Below, piece by piece: positions 11,201 through 19,040 of a stretch of DNA of 45,691 nt. The notes under the pieces were generated by a model. The model saw only the letters and a program-made list of their open reading frames with translations. It did not search any database and was not told the origin of the DNA. Made by a program: the position numbers and the translations under genes. The stretch covers positions 1 to 45,691 of the forward strand of contig NZ_SLZL01000027.1 of assembly GCF_004342605.1 (NCBI RefSeq). The letters are read 5' to 3'. Source of the stretch: Caulobacter sp. BK020. Its GTDB lineage: Bacteria > Pseudomonadota > Alphaproteobacteria > Caulobacterales > Caulobacteraceae. The number at the start of each line of letters is the position of its first letter. Position 1 is the stretch's first letter.

Positions 11201-12586
11201 CACGATGTCGACCTGGACGGCCTGGTCGTCGCGACGCTGTCGGGCGCCAAGTCGGCCCTGGGCGCCTCGATCAGCATCGAGAACGGCCAGGTCCGCTACG
11301 TGGCTGACGCCGACGCCTTCGATCAGCTGGCCGCCGGCCAGTCGGTGGTCGACAGCTTCACCTACACCGCCTCGGACGGCCACGGCGGCCTCACCGGCCC
11401 GATCACGGTCAGCGTCACGGTGGGCGAGGCCGGCGACAATCGCAGCCTGTCGGGCGGCTTGTGGCAGACCAACAGCTTCACCGACATCGCCGGCAAGGAC
11501 ACTACCTATACCGGCGGGCTGCTGAAGGACGTGATCGACGGCGGCGACGGCGCCGACACGCTGAGGGGCCTGGCGGGCTACGACACGCTGACCGGCGGGG
11601 CTGGAGCCGACTTCCTGGATGGCGGGCTGGACGGCGACTACCAGCGCGGCGGGGCCGGCGCCGACCGGATCGTCTATGACGCGGCCGACTATGTGATCGA
11701 CGGCGGCGCGGACCGCGATACGCTGATCCTGAACGTCGGCGCGACCGTGACCCTGGCCAACATGTCGACCAGCCAAGTCGCGGGCGGGGCCTATGTGGCG
11801 GGCTTCGAGGATGTCGACGCCTCGGGCGCGACGGCCGGTGTGGTCCTGAACGGCTCGGCCTACAACAACAGCCTGATCGGCGGGGCGGGAGCGGACGTTC
11901 TGGTCGGCGGGGCGGGCTTCGACACCCTGGCTGGCGGAGCGGGCAATGACGTCCTCGACGGCGGCGCCGACAGTGACTACCAGCGCGGCGGCGAGGGCGA
12001 CGACCGGATCGTCTACGACGCGGCTGACTACGTGATCGACGGCGGGTCGGGCCGCGACACCCTGGTCCTCAACGTGGCGGCCGTGGTCAACCTGGCCAAC
12101 CTGTCCAGCAGCCAGATCGCCGGCGGAACCTATGTCTCCAGCTTCGAGAACGTCGACGCCTCGGGGGCGAGCGCGGGCGTCACCCTGACCGGCTCGCAGT
12201 TCGCCAACAGCCTGGCCGGCGGGGCGGGGGCGGACGTGATCTCGGGCGGCGGCGGCGCGGACCTGCTGGCCGGTGGGCTAGGCGCCGACACCTTCGTGTT
12301 CACCGCCGCCACGGACTCCGCGCCGGCGGGCCGGGACGTCATCCTCGACTTCGGGGCGGGCGACCGCATCGATCTGTCGGCGATCGACGCCAACACCGGC
12401 CTGGCCGGCGACCAGGGCTTCACCCTGAACAACCAGACCGGCCATGCCGGCGACATGGCGGTGTTCTACGACGCGCAGGGCGACCGTACGGTGGTGCTGC
12501 TCTACACCGACAACAGCGGGCAAGCCGCCTCGATCTTCGAACTGGCCGGCCACCACGGCCTGACCTCGTCGGACTTCATCTTCTGA
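8252..12586 (+). CDS. Secreted ExeM/NucH-like nuclease with RTX repeats
   Basis: 1444 residues, no Sec signal peptide, AGGAGG-like site (GGAGGAAACCC) just before ATG. Layout: an unassigned beta-rich N-terminus (about 1-190); Calx-beta domain (about 195-305, SDVTLTEGDSG and DYDETHGTLNFAAG); an OB-fold-like nuclease accessory region (about 309-500, VSTRGVVTAIDTTGSRGFWIQD); an endonuclease/exonuclease/phosphatase domain (about 568-853) with the catalytic set YNLEN, GVEEIQD, MGDFNGYY and TDHDAI; two cadherin/VCBS-like repeats with VLANDSD and VLANDHD (about 858-1060); RTX nonapeptides (GGDGADTLRGLAG and others, about 1093-1346); and a serralysin-type C-terminus (ADTFVFTAATDS, VILDFGAGDRIDLSAI). 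RTX tails bind calcium outside the cell and direct export by type I secretion; no transporter genes lie nearby. Probable role: extracellular DNA/RNA degradation. A module of about 115 residues is duplicated in the RTX region. Confidence 0.9.
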   Translation: MTTLTVGDLALIGYSADTGGKSFSFVLLTAVEAGTVISFTDNGWLAAGGFRAGEGVYTYTAGAGGAPAGTVITVTGLTGSLNPSTSGDQIIAYQGSGPSATPLFALDFADGNTTYAGDATNSNTSAIPTGLATGSTALAFGTDNGAYVGTTTGTKAEILSAIGNSANWSLDDGVPVPYKTGFTVTDGGTPSANVSISDVTLTEGDSGDQVMTFTVTRTNTTGAFTVDFATHDGSAQAGSDYDETHGTLNFAAGGPASQTVSVTLHGDATPEPNETFTVNLSNLVVTSGAAALIDAVGQGAIVNDDFAPVAIYDIQGAGHVSAYDGQTVSTRGVVTAIDTTGSRGFWIQDVAGDGNDATSDAIFVFTNAIPTVHVGDLVQVSGTVDEYTGGVATNLSITEIAAPTVSVIGTGTVAPTVLGAGGRAIPNTVIDDDHLGSFDPATDGVDFYESVEGMLVTVHSAQATGATYQGQTWVVADNGANATGLNDRGGVTVSDGDNNPERILVYADSGVNPGFSAGYVLGDHLGDVTGVISYFGGEYEVLATSVQNTTSNGPVPLETTSLAGDASHLAIGAYNLENISPLDPDAKFAALAADIAHNLGAPDILGVEEIQDSDGIGTGSDLSGAATLNKLVAAIEAAGGPHYSWVEVAPTTPNSTGGQSNGNIRSAFLYRADRVDYVEGSARLIQDTTGTTDAFHNSRNPLAAEFVFHGETITAIDVHNYSRGGSDPLFGANQPAVTNGDDRRVDQTTAVRDYVQGLLAADPDAHVTVMGDFNGYYYEQTLTLLEANGDLYNLARTLTPEERYSYIFEGNAQQIDNLLVSQSLKDGAVFDNVHLNTGQAAIDQPTDHDAILALLSVNTAPVATLDGVFTVAEDTVLTVDAAHGVLANDSDANSDALSAVLGQGPTYGTLVLNADGSFVYTAGADYNGGDSFTYTAHDAFGGVSGVVTVQLGVTAVNDAPIGAADTASVAEDAAILVDVLANDHDVDLDGLVVATLSGAKSALGASISIENGQVRYVADADAFDQLAAGQSVVDSFTYTASDGHGGLTGPITVSVTVGEAGDNRSLSGGLWQTNSFTDIAGKDTTYTGGLLKDVIDGGDGADTLRGLAGYDTLTGGAGADFLDGGLDGDYQRGGAGADRIVYDAADYVIDGGADRDTLILNVGATVTLANMSTSQVAGGAYVAGFEDVDASGATAGVVLNGSAYNNSLIGGAGADVLVGGAGFDTLAGGAGNDVLDGGADSDYQRGGEGDDRIVYDAADYVIDGGSGRDTLVLNVAAVVNLANLSSSQIAGGTYVSSFENVDASGASAGVTLTGSQFANSLAGGAGADVISGGGGADLLAGGLGADTFVFTAATDSAPAGRDVILDFGAGDRIDLSAIDANTGLAGDQGFTLNNQTGHAGDMAVFYDAQGDRTVVLLYTDNSGQAASIFELAGHHGLTSSDFIF

Positions 12587-12606
12587 TCCTGGCGCAGTGA
12601 GCGAGC

Positions 12607-12632
12607 GGCGCCGTCCCGACCAGGGCGGCGCC
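12607..12632. terminator. Possible bidirectional terminator hairpin
   Basis: GGCGCCGTCC (12607-12616) and GGGCGGCGCC (12623-12632) form a 10-bp stem with one G-T pair and a six-base loop. It sits between the convergent ends of the nuclease and the DUF6894 gene. No T-tract follows on either strand, so termination is inferred from position and stability. Confidence 0.45.
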
Positions 12633-12633
12633 G

Positions 12634-12873
12634 TCAGTGCACCATGCCGGTCGGGGCGCTGGCTTCAACGGCGACCGTGGCCAGCACGGCGCGGCGCTCG
12701 TCCAGCACCTCGACCAGCAGGGTCCCGTCCTGGGCGAACTCGTCGGCGTTGTCGCGCAGCCACTCGCCGGCGATCCGCGCCGCCTCGATCTTGGCGGCGT
12801 CCAGGTCGTCGAACACCTCGCCCTCGTCGTCGGTCAGGACCTGACCATCGCTGAGCTGGAAGAAGTAGCGCAC
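12634..12873 (-). CDS. DUF6894 family small protein
   Basis: 79 residues beginning MRYFFQLSDGQVLTDDEGEVF and continuing FDDLDAAKIEAARIAGEWL: the DUF6894 pattern (short strand, acidic DxEG turn, then a helix of Ala/Arg/Glu). Function unknown; members are common in small stress-associated operons of alphaproteobacteria. It starts 10 bp after the DUF3606 gene on the same strand, so the two are almost certainly co-transcribed. Confidence 0.8.
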   Translation of the reverse strand: MRYFFQLSDGQVLTDDEGEVFDDLDAAKIEAARIAGEWLRDNADEFAQDGTLLVEVLDERRAVLATVAVEASAPTGMVH

Positions 12874-12883
12874 CGGCCCGGCC

Positions 12884-13075
12884 TCACATCGTGTCGCGGC
12901 GCGACCTCAGGGCCTGCTCGACGGCCTCGGCCGAGACGCCCACCTCGGTCACCGTGTTGCGCAGCTGGTCGGCGCTGACGCCGAACTTGCCGGTCCAGTA
13001 GGCCAGCTCATGCGGCTCGTTGACATTGATCCGCGCCCGGTCCTGGGGGCCGCGGTCCTGCAGATTGTCGGCCAT
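12884..13075 (-). CDS. DUF3606 family small protein
   Basis: 63 residues. The segment RINVNEPHELAYWTGKFG followed by VSADQLRNTVTEVG is the DUF3606 signature (DxxEVxYWxxxFGVSxxxLxxAVxxVG). Function unknown; such proteins are often general-stress genes in Rhizobiales and Caulobacterales. The ribosome binding site AAGGAG has ideal spacing (7 bases) to the ATG but is buried in a hairpin (13077-13102), listed separately. It lies 62 bp after the antiporter gene on the same strand and directly precedes DUF6894. Confidence 0.85.
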   Translation of the reverse strand: MADNLQDRGPQDRARINVNEPHELAYWTGKFGVSADQLRNTVTEVGVSAEAVEQALRSRRDTM

Positions 13076-13076
13076 G

Positions 13077-13102
13077 GGGATTCTCCTTTCCCAAGGAATC
13101 CC
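13077..13102 (-). promoter_or_regulatory. Hairpin covering the ribosome binding site of the DUF3606 gene
   Basis: On the minus strand GGGATTC and GAATCCC (13102-13096 and 13083-13077) pair around an inner CTT/AAG or, alternatively, TCCTT/AAGGA helix with a GGGA loop. The Shine-Dalgarno AAGGAG lies inside the paired region and the ATG begins one base after it. The structure could hold translation back until melted or bound; that is inference. Confidence 0.5.
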
Positions 13103-13137
13103 ATTGACCGGCCGACGGTTCCGAGATCGCGACCCGG

Positions 13138-15054
13138 CTACGTCGCCCCCTCGCGACGCTGGCCCTCGCGTTCGGCCCGCTCCTTCAGCTCCTCGTCGAG
13201 GCTGGCGGTGTCCCAGGATCCGGCGGCGTCGCCGGGACGCAGGCGGGCCAGGTCGGCGTTGAGCAGCTTATCCATGGTCTGGGCCGCGTCGCGCGAGGCC
13301 AGGATATAGGCCTCCTCCTGGCCCCAGACGGGACGCAGGTCCTCGAACGACTTGCGATCGTGGCGGCGGAAGATGCCGGCGGCGCGGTGGGCCCGGTGGG
13401 CGCGGTAGCCCAGCTTCTGCAGGGCGGTGGTCCCCAGGGCCAGGGCGGCCTCGAAGGTCTCGCGCTCGACCGCGTCAGCGCCGTTGGCCAGCAGGTCGTA
13501 GGCGTGGCGGCGGTCCCAGGCCCGGGCCAGGATCACCAGGTCGGGGAAGGCCTTGCGGGCGGTCTCGACCAGCTCGACGGTCTTCTCTCGGTCATCCAGG
13601 GCGACGATCAGCATCCGGGCCCGCTCGATGCCGGCGGCCCGCAGCAGGTCCATCCGCGTGGCGTCGCCATAGTGCACCCGGCGGCCGAAGCGGCGCAGCA
13701 GGTCGATCTGCTCGATGTCGCTGTCCAGCACGGTCGAGCGGAAGCCGTTGGCGGTCAGCAGGCGGCCGGTGATCTGGCCGAAGCGGCCGAAGCCGGCGAT
13801 GATGATGTCCGGCTCGCCATCCTCGAAGTCGCCGGTGTCGGGGACCTGCTTGGGAATGGCCGCGTCGAACATCTGGGCGATCCGCTCGTAGAGGATCATC
13901 GCCACCGGGGTCAGGGCCATGGAGACGGCGACGGCGGCGGTCAGCAGCGCCGCCAGGGTCGCGCCGATCACCCCGGCCCCGACCGTGAAGCTGAGCAGAA
14001 CGAAGGCGAACTCCCCGCCCTGGGCCAGAGCCGTGGCGACGGCGGCCGCGCCCCGGGCCGGAGCCCCGAACAGCCGCGCCAGGCCGAACATCACCGCGAA
14101 CTTCAGCACCATCAGTCCCAGCACCAGGCCGATCAGCACCAGGGGCTGGCTGGCCACCAGCTTCAGGTCGATGCCGGCCCCGACGGTAATGAAGAACAGG
14201 CCCAGCAGCAGGCCGCGGAACGGCTCGATGTCGGTTTCCAGTTCGCGGCGGAACTCGCTCTCGGCCAGCACCACCCCGGCCAGGAAGGCGCCGAGGGCCG
14301 GCGACAGGCCGACGGTCTGCATGATGCTGGCCACCCCGACCACGATCAGCAGGGCCGCGGCGGTGAAGATCTCGCGCAGGCGGGCCTCGGCGATGAAGCG
14401 GAAGATCGGCCGCACCAGGTAGCGGCCGCCGCCGACCACCGCGCCGACGGCGACGAGCACCGCCAGGCCCTGGGCCCAGGGCGGCAGGTGGGCGACCAGG
14501 CTGGGGCCGCCATGGCCGGCGGCCTCGGCGTGGACCGGCGGAGCAATGGTCGCCAGGGTCGGCAGCAGGGCGAACATCGGGATCACCGCCAGGTCTTGCA
14601 GCAGCAGGATCCCGAACGCCGCGCGCCCGACGGGCCCTTGCCGGAGGCCCTTTTCGTCGAGAGTCTGCAGCACGATGGCTGTGGACGACATGGCCAGCAC
14701 CATGCCGACGGCCAGGGCCGTCTGCCAGGGCAGGCCCAGCAGCATCGAGACGCCGGCGATGGCCAGCGAGGTGCCGACCACCTGGGCGCCGCCGAAGCCG
14801 AAGATCGCCTTGCGCATGTCCCACAGGGTGGAGGGCTGGACCTCCAGCCCGATCAGGAACAGCAGGATCACCACGCCGAACTCGGCGAACTTCATCACGT
14901 CGGTCTGCTGGCCGACCAGCGACAGGGCGAACGGCCCGATCACCACCCCGGCGATCAGGTAGCCCAGCACCGAGCCCAGGCCCAGGCGCTTGGCGATCGG
15001 CACGGAGATGACGGCGGCGCCGAGATAGACCAGGGCTTGCAGCAGGAAAGGCAT
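13138..15054 (-). CDS. CPA2 cation:proton antiporter (KefB/KefC type)
   Basis: 638 residues, inner membrane. About residues 1-385 form the Na+/H+ exchanger domain with many hydrophobic helices, the Kef-type GYLIAGVVIGPFAL near the N-terminus and QGGEFAFVLLSF near residue 343. From about 415 a TrkA-N/RCK domain begins with the nucleotide-binding loop IIIAGFGRFGQITGRLL and continues YGDATRMDLLRAAGIERA. Kef systems release potassium with proton uptake and protect against electrophiles, gated by glutathione adducts and helped by a KefF/KefG flavoprotein; such a gene lies 55 bp upstream. The C-terminal tail is charged. A specific KefB versus KefC name cannot be settled from sequence. Confidence 0.9.
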   Translation of the reverse strand: MPFLLQALVYLGAAVISVPIAKRLGLGSVLGYLIAGVVIGPFALSLVGQQTDVMKFAEFGVVILLFLIGLEVQPSTLWDMRKAIFGFGGAQVVGTSLAIAGVSMLLGLPWQTALAVGMVLAMSSTAIVLQTLDEKGLRQGPVGRAAFGILLLQDLAVIPMFALLPTLATIAPPVHAEAAGHGGPSLVAHLPPWAQGLAVLVAVGAVVGGGRYLVRPIFRFIAEARLREIFTAAALLIVVGVASIMQTVGLSPALGAFLAGVVLAESEFRRELETDIEPFRGLLLGLFFITVGAGIDLKLVASQPLVLIGLVLGLMVLKFAVMFGLARLFGAPARGAAAVATALAQGGEFAFVLLSFTVGAGVIGATLAALLTAAVAVSMALTPVAMILYERIAQMFDAAIPKQVPDTGDFEDGEPDIIIAGFGRFGQITGRLLTANGFRSTVLDSDIEQIDLLRRFGRRVHYGDATRMDLLRAAGIERARMLIVALDDREKTVELVETARKAFPDLVILARAWDRRHAYDLLANGADAVERETFEAALALGTTALQKLGYRAHRAHRAAGIFRRHDRKSFEDLRPVWGQEEAYILASRDAAQTMDKLLNADLARLRPGDAAGSWDTASLDEELKERAEREGQRREGAT

Positions 15055-15109
15055 CAGTCGGTCATTCCCTCGATCGGCGCGGCGGTCTTGTCATTTTGCC
15101 CGTTCATCC

Positions 15110-15721
15110 TCACGCCCCCAGCTCGGCGTCGGCCGGGGCGGCCAGCAGCGAGGCGATGCGGGCGCGGTAGCGCTGGGCCTCGGCCTTCAGCTCCTCGTCG
15201 TCCTTGGTCGCCGCCCCGTGGACCACGAAGGGCGTCTCCCAGACCATGCCGCACAGATAGGCGGTCTGCTCCAGCGGGCGCAGGAATTCGTCCATCGAAA
15301 AGCGGTTGTAGCCATGGGCGTGATAGGCCTTGGCCGCCCCGCCGGTGGTGCAGGCGGCGAACAGGCGCTTGCCGGCCAGGGCGTTGCCTTCCAGGCCGTA
15401 GGCGAAACCGTGCAGCCAGACCAGGTCGAACCATTCCTTCAGCAGGGCCGGGGTCGAGTACCAGTAGAGCGGGAACTGCACGGCGATCACGTCGTGGGCC
15501 AGCAGCTTCTCCTGCTCGGCCTCGATGTCGATCGCGAAGTCCGGATAGGTCTCGTAGAGGTCGTGGAAGGTGACCCCGTCCAGCCCCTTGGCCGCCTTGG
15601 CCAGGGCGCGGTTGGCGCGCGAGCGTTCAAGCGCGGGATGGGCCAGGGTCAGCAGCACGCCCGAGGTGGCGGGCGCCTCGGTCCCGGTGGTAGCTTCCCC
15701 TGCGTCAGTCTGATCGGTCAC
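15110..15721 (-). CDS. NAD(P)H-dependent oxidoreductase, KefF/KefG-like
   Basis: 203 residues, flavodoxin-like quinone reductase fold. After a Thr/Ala-rich N-terminus comes LLTLAHPALERSRANRALA (phosphate-binding loop of the KefF/NQO1 family), then IAVQFPLYWYSTPALLKEWF and the conserved FAYGLEGNALAGKRL. It ends in an Ala/Glu-rich helix. GTG start at 15721 with GGAG 7 bases upstream on the minus strand. In the family KefF/KefG bind the cytoplasmic face of KefC/KefB and are needed for full activity; the antiporter gene directly downstream supports this role here. Divergent from the CoA-transferase operon. Confidence 0.88.
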   Translation of the reverse strand: MTDQTDAGEATTGTEAPATSGVLLTLAHPALERSRANRALAKAAKGLDGVTFHDLYETYPDFAIDIEAEQEKLLAHDVIAVQFPLYWYSTPALLKEWFDLVWLHGFAYGLEGNALAGKRLFAACTTGGAAKAYHAHGYNRFSMDEFLRPLEQTAYLCGMVWETPFVVHGAATKDDEELKAEAQRYRARIASLLAAPADAELGA

Positions 15722-15817
15722 GCCGCTGCTCCACGCATCGAAATTTTATTCATCAAGGGTTGAATTTCTCCGGCCGGCGGCTCAGAGCAGTCGGCGAACG
15801 TCGCTCCGGGAGGAACC

Positions 15818-16543
15818 ATGGTCGACAAGGTCAAGTCCACAGCCGCCGAGGCGCTGGCGGGTCTTTTATTCGATGGCATGACCATCATGGCCGGCGGTTT
15901 CGGCCTGTGCGGCATTCCCGAGAACCTGATCGCGGCGATCCGCGAGACGGGGACGAAGGACCTCACGGTCATCTCCAACAATTGCGGCGTCGACGGCTTC
16001 GGCCTGGGGATCTTGCTGGAGAACCGCCAGATCAAGAAGATGGTCTCGTCCTATGTGGGCGAGAACAAGCTGTTCGAACAGCTCTACCTCAGCGGCGAGC
16101 TGGAACTGGAGTTCAATCCGCAGGGCACCCTGGCCGAGCGCATCCGGGCCGGCGGCGCCGGCATCCCCGCCTTCTTCACCCGCACCGGCTACGGCACCCT
16201 GGTGTCCGAGGGCAAGGAGACCCGCGAGTTCGACGGCGAGATGTACGTGATGGAGCGCGGCCTGACCGCCGACCTGGCGATCGTCAAGGCCTGGAAGGCC
16301 GACGCCGAAGGCAACCTCGTCTACCGCAAGACCGCCCGCAACTTCAATCCAATGATGGCCACGGCCGGCAAGGCCACGGTCGTCGAGGTGGAGGAGATCG
16401 TGCCGATCGGGGCGCTCGACAAGGACGCTATTCACACGCCCGGCATCTATGTCGACCGCCTGATCAAGGGCGCGAAATTCGAGAAGCGGATCGAGCGCGT
16501 CACCACCCGTCCTCGAGACGAGAAGATTGGGGAGCAAGCATGA
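15818..16543 (+). CDS. scoA: 3-oxoacid CoA-transferase subunit A
   Basis: 241 residues. With subunit B it moves CoA from succinyl-CoA to acetoacetate or a similar 3-oxo acid, allowing use of ketone bodies. The glycine-rich GGFGLCGIPE at about residues 26-35, VISNNCGVDGFGLG and YVMERGLTADLAIVKAWKAD are typical of the ScoA/PcaI family. Strong ribosome binding site GGGAGGA before the ATG. The stop overlaps the start of subunit B (ATGA), so the two are translationally coupled. ScoA rather than PcaI is favoured by the absence of aromatic-degradation genes nearby, but substrate is inferred. Confidence 0.93.
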   Translation: MVDKVKSTAAEALAGLLFDGMTIMAGGFGLCGIPENLIAAIRETGTKDLTVISNNCGVDGFGLGILLENRQIKKMVSSYVGENKLFEQLYLSGELELEFNPQGTLAERIRAGGAGIPAFFTRTGYGTLVSEGKETREFDGEMYVMERGLTADLAIVKAWKADAEGNLVYRKTARNFNPMMATAGKATVVEVEEIVPIGALDKDAIHTPGIYVDRLIKGAKFEKRIERVTTRPRDEKIGEQA

Positions 16544-17184
16544 TGGCCTGGACGCGCGACCAGATGGCCGAACGGGCGGCCCGGGAGCTGCGGGACGGCT
16601 TCTACGTGAACCTGGGCATCGGCATCCCGACCCTGGTGGCCAACTACATCCCAGAGGGCATGAGCGTGACGCTGCAGAGCGAGAACGGCATGCTGGGCAT
16701 GGGCCCCTTCCCCTATGAGGGCGAGGAAGACGCCGACCTGATCAACGCCGGCAAGCAGACGATCACCGAGCTGGATTCGAGCTCGTACTTCTCGTCGGCC
16801 GACAGCTTCGCCATGATCCGCGGCGGCCACATCGCCCTGTCGATCCTGGGCGGCATGCAGGTGGCCGAAAACGGCGATCTCGCCAACTGGATGGTGCCCG
16901 GCAAGATGGTCAAGGGCATGGGCGGGGCCATGGACCTGGTGGCCGGCGTCAAGCGGGTGGTGGTGGTCATGGACCACTGCGAAAAGTCCGGCGCCCCCAA
17001 GCTGCTGAAGCGATGCTCGCTGCCGCTGACCGGGGCGGGCGTGGTCGACCTGCTGATCACCGAGCTGGGCGTGTTCGAGATCAACCGCGGCAAGACGCCG
17101 GTCCGGCTGGTTGAGCTGGCCCCCGGCGTGACCGTGGACGAGGTCAGGGCCAAGACCGAGGCGGCGTTTGAGGTGGGGGTTTAG
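16540..17184 (+). CDS. scoB: 3-oxoacid CoA-transferase subunit B
   Basis: 214 residues. The catalytic glutamate is in SENGMLG (Glu48), which forms the CoA thioester in the family; NLGIGIPTLVANYIP and MDLVAGVKRVVVVMDH are conserved family segments. The start ATG at 16540 overlaps the scoA stop by ATGA; a second ATG follows immediately at 16543, so the first residue may be either. GGGAG lies about 7 bases upstream. Heteromer with ScoA inferred from family and coupling. Confidence 0.93.
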   Translation: MMAWTRDQMAERAARELRDGFYVNLGIGIPTLVANYIPEGMSVTLQSENGMLGMGPFPYEGEEDADLINAGKQTITELDSSSYFSSADSFAMIRGGHIALSILGGMQVAENGDLANWMVPGKMVKGMGGAMDLVAGVKRVVVVMDHCEKSGAPKLLKRCSLPLTGAGVVDLLITELGVFEINRGKTPVRLVELAPGVTVDEVRAKTEAAFEVGV

Positions 17185-17196
17185 GCGGCTCACGCT

Positions 17197-17240
17197 CTTC
17201 CCCCTCCGGGGGAAGACGGCCGAAGGCCAGTAGGGGGCAA
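17197..17240. repeat. Intergenic palindromic repeat after scoB
   Basis: CTTCCCCC and GGGGGAAG (17197-17215) form an 8-bp hairpin, followed by GGCCGAAGGCC, a second small hairpin. It lies 13 bp after the scoB stop and before the convergent GT39 gene. It may act as a terminator for either gene although no T-tract follows; the shape resembles dispersed palindromic repeats of Caulobacter intergenes. Confidence 0.5.
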
Positions 17241-17254
17241 GTGTTCGCCGTCGC

Positions 17255-18847
17255 TCACCTCCCCGGATCCTTCCACGGCGTGTCCGGCGGCAGACCCGTC
17301 ACCGGGTCGCGCGGCACGGGCGCGAAGCCCTGGGCGATGAACAGGTCGGTCCTGCGCGAGCGCTTCCGATCCAGCCGTACGCTGACGATCTGCAGGTCGG
17401 ACGTCGCCCGGAAGTCCTGCTGGATCTTGCCGCGATAGACGCCGTCCAGGCTGGCGATCAGGGCCCGGCGGCCCAGGACGGCGTCCAGGGGAGCCTCGAC
17501 CTCGGCCTGGTTGCGAGGCGCGATCTCGTGCACCCACATCCGCAGCGGCGGCGCGGCCGGCGTGCCGAAATAGTCGCGGCCGTAGTAGGCGGCCACGTTG
17601 TAGAGGAAGCGGTCATCGACGGCGACGGCGGTCAGGCCGCCGCGCAGGGCCTGCTCCTCGCGCGAGCGGTCGATGATCGCCTGCACCGTCTGGTCCCAGC
17701 CGCGGGCCCGCTTGAAGGCGTTGGCCATGCCCATGGCCTCGGCCGTGCGCGGCGAGATCACCCAGGCCAGGAACACCGCCGCCAGCACCGCCTGCAGGGC
17801 CAGTCCGCCGACCAGCCAGCGGCGGGCCTCCCAGCGCAGCAGCCAGGCGGCGACCAGCGCCGAGCCGGCGACATAGGCCGCGCCGGCCCAGTTGGCGTTG
17901 GCCCGCGACACGAAGGCCTGGGCCGCCACCGTGGCCAGGGGCGGCAAGGCGAAGCACAGCAGCATGACGTCGGCCGGGGCCAGCCGCCTACGCACCGCCA
18001 GCAGCACCGCGCCGCCGCCCAGCACGCCGAACGGCACGGGACCGAACACCCCGAACTGCGAACCGACGAACTGGACCAGCTCCATCGGGTTGAACAGCTT
18101 GCCGGCCTTCCAGTTGGCGTTGGCGGCCGTATGCTCCAGCGTGGAGAAGTGGTGCTGGTAGTTCCAGATCATATTGGGGGCGAAGACCGCCAGCAGGGTG
18201 GCGAAGAAGGCGACCGCCATGGCCGGGGTCCAGGCCCGCCGGGCCTCGCGCGACAGGACCAGGTGCGCCCCCAGGCTGGCCAGGGCGTAGATCGCCGCGT
18301 ACTTGGACAGGAACGCCAGGCCCAGGGCCGCCCCCATACCGGCCGCCACCCAGATCCGGGCGCGGGGCGAGGCGTCGGGCAGGGCGACGCAGGCCCAGAT
18401 CATCAAGGCCAGGAAGAACAGCAGCGGGGTGTCGGTGGTGATCAGCACCGACGACAGCTGGATCCCCGGCATCAGGCTGAAGATCGCCGCCGCCGCCGCC
18501 CCGACCCAGCTTCCGCCCCACTCGGCGCCGTAGAGCCGCGTGGCGATGCGCGCGATCACCAGGGCCGTGCCGGCGTTGATCAGCGGCGAGCCGATGCGCA
18601 GCCAGGCCTCGGCGTCGCCGCCGATATGGGTGGTCGCCCAGATCAGCCAGGCGATCACGGGCGGCTTGGAGAAATAGCCGAAAGCCAGGTGACGCGACCA
18701 CAGCCAGTACTGGGCTTCGTCCGGGTACAGCTCCAGCGGGGTGACGAACAGGGCCACAACCCGCAGAACCGTCAGAACCCCGACCAAGATCAGCGTCAGC
18801 CGCCAGATTCGCGCCCGCGACGCCTGCGCCGTTTCATCAAGGGCCAC
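17255..18847 (-). CDS. GT39-family membrane glycosyltransferase (ArnT/PMT-like)
   Basis: 530 residues, inner membrane, GT-C fold. After the first helix comes the family's catalytic loop LYPDEAQYWLWSRHLAFG with acidic pair DE, followed by YFSKPPVIAWLIW; about ten further hydrophobic helices and a soluble C-terminal part of about 130 residues (from VISPRTAEAMG) with VDDRFLYNVAAYYGRDYFG. Such enzymes move a sugar from a polyprenyl-phosphate carrier to lipid A, protein or another envelope acceptor. Acceptor and sugar cannot be read from sequence. Convergent with scoB and divergent from the TonB-dependent receptor. Confidence 0.85.
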   Translation of the reverse strand: MALDETAQASRARIWRLTLILVGVLTVLRVVALFVTPLELYPDEAQYWLWSRHLAFGYFSKPPVIAWLIWATTHIGGDAEAWLRIGSPLINAGTALVIARIATRLYGAEWGGSWVGAAAAAIFSLMPGIQLSSVLITTDTPLLFFLALMIWACVALPDASPRARIWVAAGMGAALGLAFLSKYAAIYALASLGAHLVLSREARRAWTPAMAVAFFATLLAVFAPNMIWNYQHHFSTLEHTAANANWKAGKLFNPMELVQFVGSQFGVFGPVPFGVLGGGAVLLAVRRRLAPADVMLLCFALPPLATVAAQAFVSRANANWAGAAYVAGSALVAAWLLRWEARRWLVGGLALQAVLAAVFLAWVISPRTAEAMGMANAFKRARGWDQTVQAIIDRSREEQALRGGLTAVAVDDRFLYNVAAYYGRDYFGTPAAPPLRMWVHEIAPRNQAEVEAPLDAVLGRRALIASLDGVYRGKIQQDFRATSDLQIVSVRLDRKRSRRTDLFIAQGFAPVPRDPVTGLPPDTPWKDPGR

Positions 18848-19040
18848 GCTGATTTCTCCCGCATAAGTAAGAGGACGCTGACTAAATCTTCCGCAAGCGG
18901 CGTCGCTGTGGCGGGTTTATCGGCGATCGTGGCCTTTCCGTCACCAAACCTTCTAAATAGGTCGCTAAACAACCCCACAATGAGTGGTCCGACGGGGTTC
19001 ATGCGCCCCGTCGCGATCCGAACGAGGGGACTAGATTAAA

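Noticed and set aside
13103..13137. EcfG/SigT-type promoter (GGAAC) before the DUF3606 gene
   Set aside because: A GGAAC is present on the minus strand but no CGTT lies at 16-17 bases from it.
13360..15573. A 737-codon plus-strand open frame
   Set aside because: Gln/Gly/His-rich translation of the opposite strand of the antiporter and KefF-like genes; a GC-rich shadow.
18796..19002. Small minus-strand frame before the GT39 gene
   Set aside because: Poor third-position GC bias, no recognised family and overlap with the GT39 start.
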